Assembly (NCBI GenBank): GCA_935421135.1 | Contig: OW285196.1 | Span: 14,133,001 to 14,197,000 of the forward strand | Length of the DNA: 64,000 nucleotides | Direction: 5' to 3' | DNA from: Bugulina stolonifera | Lineage: Eukaryota; Bryozoa; Gymnolaemata; Cheilostomatida; Bugulidae | Shown here: piece by piece, positions 37,801 through 49,246 of the stretch | How the letters are laid out: every line of letters begins with the position of its first letter | Position numbering within the stretch: the first letter of the stretch is position 1 | The notes under the pieces: generated by a model | Databases searched by the model: none | Told to the model about the DNA's origin: nothing | What the model saw: only the letters and a program-made list of their open reading frames with translations | Program-made: the position numbers and the translations under genes

Positions 37801-40800
37801 ATCACCAAAACAAAACTGAGCTTTCTAATATAGATTGGGGTACTGCAAATGACATATTTTTTCTAATGTATACAAATAGAGTTGAAAAAGCGTGTTTACT
37901 TTCACTTTAAGAAAAAAAACTGGTGTATTTGACTTGAAGTGTTTTGTTGTCTTGCTTACAGTGTAGATAACTCTAAAATAGGCCAATACTTAAAAATGAG
38001 TCCAACATCAATACTCTCCAATAGTCCCCTGCACAAATCCAATAGTATTGCTATTAAAATTGGTATTTGATATTGGTATTGGATATATTGGTATTTGATA
38101 AATTGCTATTGGGCATTGAATGTTTGACATCTGATCTCTTAAAAAAATGGTGTATATAATATATTTCAGAGTTTCCATCTGAATTGTCAGGAATGTGAGA
38201 TTTATTGTTTTGATGTATCGGAAATCTTTAGACATGTGATTTGACTATACAATCTTCAACATCCAATTAAACTGGTGGTTACGCTCTACTTTAGGGATTT
38301 CTGGCTCACTACAGAAAATTAATTCATTTGAAGAAATGTCACCCTCTTTCCATGAGATGGAAGCTGTTAGTTACATTCAGTTCCTGATTTGACTGAATGA
38401 ACTGTCTACTCGCTACTCTTGCTCTATTATGATGCAGGGCAGTGGCATACACATATATACATTGTACATGTATTACTGAGTGGGTAGGCTACCCTTCCGC
38501 TACTTTACCCTAGTCAATAATAATCCCGAGCTACACGTATTTAAAATTAGTAGATTAATAGATTTGCAAACTACACAATATTATTTATACAGACAACTCA
38601 CCACCACAATCTGGAGGTTGTATGCGGCTCTCAGACAGAGAAATGTTAAACATGTCTGCGAATTGCAAGCCACTGACTTCATAAGGGCCTATGCCTGCAC
38701 TATCTCCGTTGATATGGCAGCTCTGGTACTCCATATAATGACTGATAGGGTCACAGGAAAAAAGAGGTCTCCTTTCCAGGTTGCCAGGTCTATCAGCTAA
38801 GCAGTGGTAAGTAAGCAGAATATTGTGACAAATTAATCATGTTGTATGGAAATACAAATTACAACAATTAACCTTAAGAGAGTATGGAAGGTGAAGGAAA
38901 GTTTTCATGTATAATAATTATGTAAATTTGCATGTACATGCACATTTACATGTGCATGATGTGCATGTAAATGTACACCTATACATGTACATGCACATGT
39001 ATGTGTAAATGTGCTGATAATGGACATGCGGTGTAGTTAAAATTAGCTAAAATACTATGTGCATGATTTTATTAAGATACAGCCAAAGCAGACATCCTAA
39101 CCAAGTGATAAAGTATGCAGCACAGTTAATAATTTATTATATTTCACAGTTTGATTTCCCTATGAGGTGAAGCTGTGAAGTTTGTCACATTTTTAGATCG
39201 CCTTTTTATGTCCAAATAGTTTTTCTTCTGCTTTTATTATTTCAAGGCCATTCAGGTAACATTAAGTAATGGGAACAACCTGCCAGTAAATACAGAGAAG
39301 GCACTAATGTTCCCAAGATAATGTAGCTGCACAAATTCAAACATTTGACCAATTCAAAGGGCTGGTTTGAATTACAACGTAGAGAAAATGTGGATACTGT
39401 ACCTCGTGCATTCTTGCTGTTATGTCTGATGATGATAAAAGCTACTGCTTCACAAACTACTGTTGCCAGGGCACAACCAATGACAGCAACTGTAATTATT
39501 ATGTTGGTAGCGTCAAACTGTGGTTGGATGTTCCATGTGATGTTCCATGTAATATTCACCACAATACCTGGTAAAACACAAGTATGTGTACATGTATGTA
39601 AGCACTAGGGCTGCAACGGTTCACAACATTTTTTTTATTTGGAAAGCAACTGACTTTTACAAAATTCTTCAACTAGACAAGTATGGTCAGTTGATAAAGC
39701 GTCAATTTGTTGTATTGCATTGAGTATTTGGATGCTTACCAATTCCATTCTGTGCTGAACAGACTATAGATTCTGCATCATAATTGTCAGGTGAAGAAAT
39801 GTAAAGCGTGTTGGAAGATTCATCCAGAGGTTCACCATTTTTCTCCCAACTGAATAGGTTTGGTGTAGGTCGTCCTACTACGTATTGTGAGCAGTTTAAC
39901 TTCTGTTTTATATCATTCTCCAGAACTAGACTGTGGTTATTCTGTCCAGGTGCATCGATATCTGCACAGGCATTGTTGGGGATTAAATACATAATATTAT
40001 TGCCACAAAAATGTACTTTCAGAGCTCCGACAATTCACTATTGTCAGACAATTGTGTGCCCAGAAAAAGGTGTCTGGGAACACAACTGTCTGACAAACAG
40101 TTTCTGTGGGGCGTTCACCCTGGCAACAGTTTCGGGGGGGGGGGGGGGGAGAGTGGTAATAAATTTGGATTACAATAATATTGTACTACCAGGCAAAGGA
40201 AAGTATAAAATGCCTTCATGTTTATTTTATTTCCTGATGCCATAACGGTACATGGCTGCAAAAAAGGATGTTTTCTATTTATAAAATCATACTATATGAG
40301 TGTCTGTTAACGTGAAATAACATGTTTGATATTTTAGGATTGCTTTCAATAAGCCTACTATAATGTCCAGTTTACTGGTTGAGATATCATGAATTCATAC
40401 ACTTATTACTATATTACTATTTTCAAGCTACTATTATGTATAAATATAAAAGTTTTGTTTTTTACATACATTCTGGTAGAATAGCTCTGGACAAGAATGT
40501 GTTCCCTCCTCTCCAGTTAACGTGAGAAGTATCCGTACAGCTGACAATGATCCCTTCTCTGTCACGTTTACTAGGGACATAGTTGTTGGCCAGACCTACC
40601 ACAGTGGATCCCCGTTTGATCTCTAAAGGTTATTAGTGAGAATAACAACTTTTTGACACTTAAAAATAATTTACTGAATTATATGCTACTGCATCATGGT
40701 CAGCTCTGTTGACTTGGATTTCAACAGAATTGTGATTTACCATAGTGGTAGACAGAGAGGGGATCTGCTCCATATGAACTACATTGAAAGTAGAACCTTT

Positions 40801-43800
40801 GTCCTTCGACTTGTACTTTTGGAGTAAATGAGATTGTCAGATTTGATGGGGCAACTAAAACGAAATATTACAATAGCGTCACTGTGTTAGTATGACATCA
40901 TAAATCAATCTAGACTCACAAATACAACTTACTGTAAGGATATTTCCCTTCTACAACACCCTAATAGCAAGTTGAGAATAGCTTGCTTTAAAAGAAGAGA
41001 GGAATCTTTGTTCTCCATTGATGAGAAAACCAGAGAACGTATGTTTTTGCTGGTACGAGTACAATCTCCAAGCCAAGGAATAGAAGATATCTGGGCAATT
41101 AAATGATTACTGGTCCATATTTATACAGCAGCTAAAAATACACAGCCCTGGTCATTTACTACACTGCTGCAGTCTTCTTGGAAAAAAATTCCTGTATTTC
41201 TAACAACCAATACTTGAATATATTCCCTTAAAACCACAAAGTTGATGCTTTGCACATGCACTATGAATCCAATATACATGTACATGTAACTGAAGTTATC
41301 CTCTCTCCAGATTTAAATAAAGAGAACACAGCTGCGCATTAATGGCCATTGAACCATTAAATGTTATGACTTCACTGCTATGTACACATATACATGTAGA
41401 TGTAGTTGGCAGGTAAAACTGGCTGAAAGCAGTGGGCAAAGAAAACATTGTACATTTAATATAGATCATAAGTACACGTAAATTGAATGATCATGTAAAC
41501 ATACAGTGTAGAAAGACAATGGAAGATAGTTTAACAAATATTCTGTTGAAACTGTATAAAAAAAAATTAGTTGCATTTATGCACATGCAAAAGCAGTAAA
41601 TAGCCCTCATCTCTTGCAAACCAGAGCTTCCATCCAATCCAATGGTGTTATAATTGTGAAATAAGCTATTCCAAGTACAAATGCATGATTAAATGAAAAT
41701 GCACTGGACAGTGTTTACTAGCAGGATTTCAACAACTGTATGTATTTTCAGTTTAGGGACAAGTGAATCTAAATCAGGGCTCCAAGAGCCCACCTAGGAC
41801 AACATTTATAGTGGCTGATGCAAGTGTGAGACACCTGATCTCTACTGGAAGTTGTTAGAGAGAATATTTAAAACTACAATAAAAGTCTGTGTCTGAACCA
41901 GATTGCGAGAGTAACAAATTGCCCACACAACTGTTTATACAGCCTCGATTAACAGCAATTACTGTAATTCCTACCTTTCACTGTATCAACTTTTATTTTC
42001 TGTGTAAATGGTAAAAATCCACTAGGCACTTCGTCAACAGCTAAGCAGTAAAAGTAACCTCGTAGTAAAATTTTGGTTACTGTAGCCTCAGTTGTAAGTG
42101 TAAACCCTTTTCTTTTTCCTACATCAGCACAATACTCATCTGTCAGTGGGGTTGATGATATTCCGTTAACGTGGTTAAGCCAAGGTTGGTCAAGTGGTGC
42201 ATACGGCTTGTCCTCCTCCAGTAGAACACATCCGCTCCTCCCGTGATCCACATCTTCGTACCCAATTGCATGTGTCAATGTAGAATGAAAACCAGAAGAT
42301 GTGCAAGTAAATGTTATCTTGTCCCCAACATAGAAATCTGGATATCCTGTGGAACTGTAGCTGAGATGAATGACCCTCTTACCTGCAGAATAGAATAAAA
42401 TAATACATTTACTCCCACAGCATATACAGAGGTGTGCGAAATAGTTGGGACGCTCTAATGCAGTAGCCAAGTTTCGAATACACTTTTAGTTTTGCCATTA
42501 TACCAGTTGTTATCCATCAAAAGGTATACATATATATATCATTTGAATCCTCTCACTCTAAAGAACCCATTTATGTTTGTTTCAATTGCATTATTAGACC
42601 TCCAGTGAAGTTACAATGCATTATACACTTTGAGTCAAGTTCTGCATACGCAACCAAAAGTCGCCCCCTACGGGATTAATTTATGTCTTAAACTAATTTC
42701 TCTGCTAGCAATGGACTTCAAAAGAGTTTTAGACTTCACTCAGAGCATAAGATATTCAAATTTTGCATACTTTTTTGTCTACTTATCTGTAAAATTTGCA
42801 TAAATTAGTTGTAAGCAGTTAGGAAAATCACTGTTTCTCGTAACGGCCACGCTTCAAGACAGGGAGTTTCTATTCCAGCTCTAGGATCTTTCATAGTTCA
42901 AATTTCCTTCCACCTGCTGATGAAGTCATACACAGTAGAATATAGAATGCACTATATAATAGAATTTTCTCTGATAGTCTTATCAATATGCAAGAGTAGA
43001 GTGGTCAACTTCTTGTCCTGAAGTGTAGCCATTTCATAAAATAGCGATTCTTTTAACTGCAGCTTACAGCCAATTTATAAAAATATTACAGGTAAAAGAG
43101 CGAAAAATTATGCAACGATTGAAGACCTTATGCTCTGAGTGAAGTCTGAAAATCTTTTGAAGCCCATTGCTAGCAGACAAATCGGTCTAAGACATAAATC
43201 AATCCCTTAGGGGGCGACTTTTGGTCGTGTATGCAGAACTTGACTCAAAATGTAAAATGCATTTTAACTTAAAGGGGAAAATCACAAATTTTGAAGTGAT
43301 TCTAAAGTGATAGTTCGAAATCTGGCGGTTCCAGACGTCATTTCCACAAATACCAAAATCCGCGTTTTTATCCAAAAAATCGGTTTATCTGATTGGTCAT
43401 GGGCGCATCCTTGTTGGTAGACTTACACCGATATGCGAGGTGATTAATATATGCCCCGTTAAATCCACTATATTGCTATAGCCGTGCTGTTTCCGGTAAG
43501 TTTGCGCATTCACAGTTTACTGGTTTGCGACAGCCACTTGTGTTTTTTAGTAATTTCCAAAGTTTTCTGCTACTTACACTTGCTTGTTTTTTATACTGAC
43601 TAATATAGCTCACGGCATATTCTACAATGCATATTTATCCGTCGGTAAGAAATCAAATCAAGTTATATTATATAATAAGTATTTGTTCATTCTTTTCTAA
43701 TCCTACTAGATTATTTCCCACCGACTCTGACTGACAGTCACTGCAGTTTCACTGAACTATAAAAAACGCTAGTTTCAATTTGTTTAAAATAATTATTTAT

Positions 43801-46800
43801 TATCAATTATGTTTGTTTTTATTTACTTATGCACGTAATTAATTAATAACTGTTCTACCATGGGTTGCATTGGTAGTTCAGCGGAGCTAGCAGTGACTCT
43901 CAGTCAGATTCGGAGCTAGTAGTGACCAGAGTTGGGTCCAAGTCGACTTGCAAGTCAACAAGTCAAGTCATTTCTAAAATTTTGGAGGCAAGTCAAGTCG
44001 AAGTCAAGTCAGTGCTGCCTCAAGTCAAGTCAAGTAACTTCGAAAATTTTGAAGGCAAGTCAAGTCGAAGTCAAGTCAGTGATGCCTCAAGTCAAGTCAA
44101 GTCAAGTCAGCTGTCATGCAAGTCACAAGTCAAGTCAAGTCAAAGTCAAGTCAAGTCGAAATGCAAGTCAAGTGGAAGACAACTTCAAAAAATTTTACAT
44201 TTTCCAAAACATCATATTTTACGTTTAGTAGGCACTCCAATCCATGAAAAACCTATGCCAAGGTGTAGCAGGGCATGTACATGTATGTTATGTAATCATG
44301 GTAAAAAACTAGTCTATATAAGTAGTATTATTGGCACTACGGTTGAGACTGGTCATATAGTATTGTATACTGTATATTGTAATGGTGATGCAGTGTTACA
44401 TAGAATGTAAACAGCACATGGTACAGTACAGAGTGTCCACTGGCCAGTCCTGCAATTTAACTCTAGTAATATTGCACTGTGCATTGTATTCACTACTGAC
44501 ACCACACCTAGGCTACACCTACACTACTTGCACTGCGTGTACTTGTGACTATGCATTGTCGTTGTGTAGTCTCACGTACACACAGCCTAGATATTGCCTG
44601 AATTGTGTATCCTCATAGCTAACCTTGATATACTCTGAGTGCTGCTAGTAGCACTGACCTAGTACAAATGATAAATAGGTAGACAATTGAGACCTTTTTT
44701 CCATGTTGGCTAAACACTGTACAAAATTTTTATTTGCCAGATTGACTTGGCAGAACCCAAGTCAAAATCACAAGTCATTCATGTGTCCAAGTCAAGTCAA
44801 GTCAAGTCACATTGATGTGCAAGTCAAAGTCAAGTCGAAATCACAAGTCATTCATGTGTCCAAGTCAAGTCAAGTCAAGTCACATTGATGCGCAAGTCAA
44901 AGTCAAGTCAAGTCAGCAGGTTGGCAAGTCCAAGTCAAGTCGACTTGTGACTTGACTTGACTTGGCAAGTCAAGTCAAATCAATGACTTGGACCCAGCTC
45001 TGGTAGTGACTCTCAGTCAGATTCGGATCTTGCAGTGACTCTCAGTCAGATACGGAGCTAGCAGTGACTCTCAGTCAGATTCAGCTAGCAGTGACTCTCA
45101 GTAAGTTTCCGTGGGAAATATAACATGAACTCAAGCTGCAATAAAATCACTTTTATTTCTTTGGCATCAGATTGCTGTTGACTAGACACAAGACAAATGA
45201 ATCACCAGTTACTGCTTACTTGCCGCTGTAAATTAATGATTAAAAGTCAAACAATCAATTGAAGGCAATGCAAATCGATATAATAATATATCATTCAATT
45301 TATTTAGTGTGTTGCTTATTACCAAAACAGGCTAAATATAAATGATGAAAGCTGTTAGTTGGAAATGGTAAAGCAACATTTCCAAAATAAGACAGTTCCA
45401 GCAGGACGTTTCTCAACTGTGTAGATTACATTTATTAGAATACAACTCACCGATAATTAAGTTTAATTAAATGAAAAAATTAATATTAAAAAGGAAAATT
45501 TATGGGTGGGGTTAGGGGTTCAAACTGTCACGGAGAGGTTTAGTTTGGAACTGTCTTTTTCCCATTGTATTGGATTGCAGTACATCACTTCACCTCCATA
45601 CTTTCCTGGTGTTCTATTTCTTTCTTTACTGCCTATTTTAATTTTATTTTACTCTTGCTAATTTTCATTTCATGGCGTGCATTCAGATAAATAAAATTAA
45701 AATAAGCAGTAAGTAAGCCCAATGACTGAAAGAAAAAAACAGAGATGCCAGACTCAGTTAATTCAAGCAACATTTTATGGCCTATTAAAAGACTCGTTTC
45801 CAAAATAAAACTTGCAAACATCTTTGGAAAAAAACTAGTATCCTATGTATGTTTGTGCAATATTATGAATCTGTTCCACAATGCTGACCATTAAGAAATT
45901 TACTTTAGCCTCAGTGACTGTGACAAACCCTATTGATACTCTTAACTATTCTCTATAATGGCATAGGCCTATGTGACTAAGAATATTGGGCCTACACTGT
46001 GGTGACTTTGTGACTACTATATCTAACTACTACTATTACTATTGATAATTCAACTTCTGTTGATTCTATTGATACTGTAGCTACTACTGGACCCTCTGGT
46101 ACTACTGCGACAACTTACCACTTTTCTACGACTAACTATTATTGTAACCAACTACTACTATTACTACTGCTGATTTTAACTACTTGCATGATTACTACTA
46201 ATGCAATTATAACTAACTACTGAAATCACCATATTACTGCTACTACACTGCTATCACTTTAACTTACTGCTAACTACTACTATAAGTAACTACTCCTACT
46301 GCTAATACGAACTACAGCTAACACCACAAATGGTTCTTTTATTTTGCTAGTAAACTGCTGCTGCGACGACTAATACTGACGATAGTGGGCATACTATCAA
46401 TGTTGAGCTGATACTAACACATACAGCTTGTTGACTTGTGTTGTAGGATGTTGCAGTGCCTGCTGCAGTTGGGCCACCAGATGCTGATATGCTCTCTTAC
46501 TTTATTCTATGAGTTTGTAGTACTGAAGCACTAATGAGTTTTACCATGCACTAGCCGTTGCTTTCAAGAAAATGCAGTTTCATATCCATATAGCTCTTCA
46601 GGTAGGTAGTTGTATGAATAACTACTCGGAATCCTGTATCTTAAACATTGATGCTTTATCGGCAAAGAAGATTTAGAATCTGATACTCCTTCAGAGTCTG
46701 TAATAATTTTGAATTTGGTTATTATAGTAATTACACTTACATGAATTATTCATTGTTACACATAAAGACTGTGTGTGTAGGCAGATCTATGTGCGAATGA

Positions 46801-49246
46801 AAGTAATTCACGAGATAGTCATTTCTTGGTTGCAGATAGATTCGGGTAAGATGTTCCAGACAAAATGTTATAGCCTTGGAATATCGCAAGAGACACCGAT
46901 GGAGGGTAAACTATCCAGTTCAACAGGAACAACTTTAGGAAGAAACCTCATTCATCATTACAGTTGGTCTGGTATCCTTGCCGGCAGTCTCCTTGAGGTT
47001 AAATATTTGTCCATTGCTTTTGCATGTAGGTGCAGTAGTGGTGAAAGCTAAATAGACCTCATTACTCCTTAGTTGGGGTTTTGGAGAAGGGGAATAAATC
47101 TAGAAAAAGCGATTTCTGTTTAAGTTTTACTGAAAAACAGAGGTTATCTCAAATTTCTCCACTTCTGCATCTAAACAATTATTGACCTCCATGGCCTGAA
47201 TCTTGCAACCATTTGCTATCAGCCATTATGTTAGCTGTCAACATAATATGGTCAACAAGGTCAGTCTATAACTGTAGGGCTTGCCAGTGACCTCTACCTC
47301 ACCAACTATGCAAGTGTTCAACTGTTGAAACCCAGGCAGTGAAGTTGAAGTTTGATCATAACACAGTCCACTCTGCACTCTGCTGGAACTTCCTCCACTT
47401 GTACACCTCTGCTCTGACTGCTCAATACTCTCTAGCACAATCTGTTGGCTATGTTATAAAACCATAGTAGCACATAAGTGCTACATGATGGTAATCATTA
47501 GTGCTTTGCCATAGATTCAGCAGTTAAAGCTATCATAGAATCCACAGGAGCCTAGCCACCTGCAGTATAATATTTTAATGTGTACTTTTAATAATACTAT
47601 TACCAATGTTTTTCATGGGTAGCAGAGTGTCAGAAATTATTCCCAATGATATTGTGTAAACCTTTTATACATGCATGTATATGTAGATATAATAAAGAAT
47701 TCGTGATTACATATAATGTTTATACAAATACAGTGTGTTGTGCAATATGGTACCTTCAGCATGTACATGCATGTTTATTTGTCACACATAAGTTTTATAA
47801 TGATAAAATGTATATTATATTACTGATACATGTACAGGTATAAATGCATTTGCATTGTTGGCAGACGATGCTAAGGTCTACGTGATTGCACTGCACTGAC
47901 AACTGCAGTCAAGAAATTGAAATGAAAGTAAGGAAAACAAATACATGTATAATTAGCATAGCATTATGTTATACGGATAATAGTATAAAGTTATCTCCCC
48001 AGGAATGGTCGATCGCCGGAAACCATAGTCTCACAAAATAGAATGGCGAAATCTCAAAAAGGAGATAACTCCTAATTTTTCAATCGTTTAGTAGGAGTTT
48101 TAATTTCACTAATTGAGGCATAAGGAGGGTCATAAAATACAAATCCTTTGTTATTAATAAAAGAACATATGTTGATTTAGTATACTGTACAATAATTGTT
48201 CGAATATCTTGTTTAGAACAGTACAAAAACTAACTTCAAAGTAGGGCACAATTTGTGAATTTCTCCTTTAACTAGAGGTGTGATAACACAATTGAAATGA
48301 CTATAAATGGGTTCTTTAGGGTAAGAGGATTCAAATGATATATATATTTACACCTTTTGATGGACAACAACTGATATAATGGCAGAACTAAAAGTCCACT
48401 TGGAATTTGGCTACTGCATTACAGCGTCCCAACTATTTTGCACATCTCTGTACATGTATTACAATGGTTACCTTCATCACAAGGCTACAAGTCAGTGCTA
48501 TTACACATTAACTTATTCTCGAATTCTAAGTCTTGGTAACCTATGTTCATACAAACTAACGGGATTATAACATTAGTCTGTTTGTCTGTTAGTCTCATCT
48601 AGTCATCTGATTGCTGTAACAGTTTACAATGTAAATTAAGAACGCTTAAAGTTGGCCTCCTAAAGTTAAATCGGCACACATGTTACTAAAATAGACATTC
48701 AGAGACCAAATGGCTGCGTGTGATTGATATAGTACTTCTTTAGGAACACAGCAGGCACATTGAACATGATACTAGCTACCATGTTAAACATCACATGTAC
48801 ATGTACATAGCCTGTGATCTTAGAGAGTTATTGATGCATTGAGAAATCTAATCGATATACATGTTGTAGTACTGATGATCTACATGTAGAAGTAACAGCC
48901 TGAGATTGAAGGTCATTTAACTTTATTTAATATTTTCAAATAAATTGAAGAGTTCATACTTTACAGCAGTAATTCTACAGCCTCTGCTAATATTGAGAAT
49001 AAGTTTATTGGTATTGACCCAAATATTAGAGTCGATGCAAATATTAATAACAATATGAATAATATTTGTATGTTAAAGACACAGGTGTACATGTAGTTAT
49101 ACTTGCATATTATTTATAAAATTGAGAACCAATTTTCTGATACAATCCAGCATTGGTCCAAAAATTGCTGATATTGTTGATTACCTACCATAGACACCAA
49201 GCTGAATGAGTGCTGCTATGATAGCAACATTGTGAATCAAATCCAT
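34845..49246 (-). CDS. Immunoglobulin-superfamily transmembrane receptor 1
   Basis: Seven exons, all introns phase 1 as usual for Ig genes: 49246-49189 (signal peptide, MDLIHNVAIIAALIQLGVYG), 42382-41975, 40622-40470, 39961-39740, 39567-39403, 38796-38602, 35128-34845 (TGA); 494 residues. Exon 2 is a cysteine-rich Ig-like domain (ITFTCTSSGF ... RGYFYCLAVDE). Exon 3 holds a short segment with IIVSCTDTSHVNWRGG. Exon 4 is an Ig domain (QKLNCSQYVVGRPTP, FSWEKNG, ESIVCSAQNG). Exon 5 has two N-glycosylation sites (VNITWNITWN) and one membrane span (IIITVAVIGCALATVVCEAV). Exons 6-7 are an acidic tail with tyrosines in HYMEY, GPYEVSG and RDYDTN. The signal exon is joined over a 6.8-kb transposon-filled intron on phase alone and is less certain (about 0.6). 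The ligand is unknown; a cell-surface recognition role is inference. Confidence 0.8.
36225..36283 (-). other. Candidate optional exon in Ig receptor 1 tail intron
   Basis: An acceptor (TTTTACAG|TTC) followed by open frame VLDFDEEDPTVSPSK and a canonical GTGAGT donor. It enters in the right phase from exon 6 but leaves in phase 0, which would put the last exon out of frame, so the main transcript probably skips it. Confidence 0.25.
38929..39014. repeat. ACATGT-rich nested palindrome in Ig receptor 1 intron
   Basis: GCACATTTACATGTGCATGA faces TGTGCATGTAAATGTACA, followed by further CATGTACATGCACATGT units. It could form overlapping hairpins. Confidence 0.7.
40134..40149. repeat. Poly-G run (16 G) in Ig receptor 1 intron
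   Basis: Uninterrupted G tract between the exons at 39961 and 40470. A plus-strand frame across it (39808-40245) is antisense to an exon and not a gene. Confidence 0.9.
40700..40856 (-). pseudogene. Degenerate Ig-domain exon inside Ig receptor 1
   Basis: After an acceptor TTTTAG at the phase-1 position, the frame reads VAPSNLTISFTPKVQVEGQR then FYFQCSSYGADPL, a typical Ig B-C strand, but stops at TGA. The next frame continues with VEIQVNRADHDAVAY, a typical E-F strand that has lost its cysteine. A frameshift thus separates the two halves, and no in-phase donor remains. Likely relic of a lost Ig domain. Confidence 0.6.
42425..42606. repeat. Dispersed repeat R1, interrupted copy (left part)
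   Basis: Begins CAGAGGTGTGCGAAATAGTT and runs to GACCTCCAG. It is present in inverted orientation at about 48274-48458, so the two copies form a 6-kb-spaced inverted repeat in the first intron of Ig receptor 1. The start resembles hAT termini, but I could not find the other end. Confidence 0.8.
42607..43270 (-). mobile_element. Decayed Tc1/mariner-like element with about 165-bp inverted ends
   Basis: Terminal inverted repeats of roughly 165 bp (42609-42775 and 43110-43268) share GAGTCAAGTTCTGCATAC, AAAAGTCGCCCCCTA and CTTCACTCAGAGCATAAG. The core, read on the minus strand from 43032, resembles the N-terminal helix-turn-helix of Tc1 transposases (STVYDFISRWKE, TMKDPRAG) but has in-frame stops and no DDE catalytic domain. 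The homologous copy at 48245-48290 lacks this element (empty site CTAGTTAAAG), which fixes the insertion point and supports a TA-type target. Confidence 0.75.
43880..45110. repeat. 29-bp minisatellite split by a hAT-like element
   Basis: Unit GCAGTGACTCTCAGTCAGAT + TCGGAGCTA. About two copies lie at 43890-43926 and about four at 45004-45110, and the repeat is interrupted exactly at the 8-bp target duplication of the element below. Confidence 0.9.
43927..45002. mobile_element. hAT-like MITE with CAAGTC-satellite arms (1076 bp)
   Basis: Ends CAGAGTTGGGTCCAAGTC and GACTTGGACCCAGCTCTG are inverted repeats. Both sides are flanked by the identical octamer GTAGTGAC (43919-43926 and 45003-45010), the 8-bp duplication expected of hAT elements. 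The arms consist of many (CAAGT)n/(AAGTC)n pentamers and variants. The central 44190-44740 is unrelated unique sequence with no transposase. Open frames over the arms are repeat artefacts. Confidence 0.9.
45111..47237. other. Intronic DNA with imperfect (ACT)n region
   Basis: Part of the large first intron of Ig receptor 1. Positions about 46010-46380 are rich in ACTACTACTATTACTACTGC-like triplets. The plus-strand frame 46773-47051 has no recognisable domain. Confidence 0.5.
47238..47447 (-). other. Unassigned candidate exon
   Basis: After an acceptor (AGCCAACAG) the minus strand reads IVLESIEQSEQRCTSGGSSS, then RVQSGLCYDQTSTSLPGFQQ, and has GTGAGG or GTAGAG donor options or a stop at 47238. 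Composition looks coding (Ser/Gln-rich), but I cannot attach it in phase to either neighbouring receptor gene. It could be an alternative tail exon or chance. Confidence 0.3.
48245..48458. repeat. Dispersed repeat R1, intact (empty-site) inverted copy
   Basis: Reverse complement matches 42425-42606 plus 43269-43295, running continuously through CTAGTTAAAGGAGAAATTCAC where the other copy carries the Tc1-like element. Short open frame 48379-48570 lies within the repeat. Confidence 0.8.

Noticed and set aside
38480..38800. 106-codon plus-strand frame
   Set aside because: Antisense to Ig receptor 1 exon 6, which splices in phase on the minus strand.
39808..40245. 145-codon plus-strand frame
   Set aside because: Antisense to the Ig exon 39961-39740 and runs through a poly-G tract.
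43922..44410. Lys/Ser-rich plus-strand frames
   Set aside because: Created by the CAAGTC satellite of the hAT-like element in several frames at once.
46773..47051. 92-codon plus-strand frame
   Set aside because: No domain, no supporting neighbours in phase, within a minus-strand gene's intron.
47990..48075. GTTATCTCC / GGAGATAAC inverted pair as a transposon
   Set aside because: Only about 10-bp arms and no target duplication; too weak to call.
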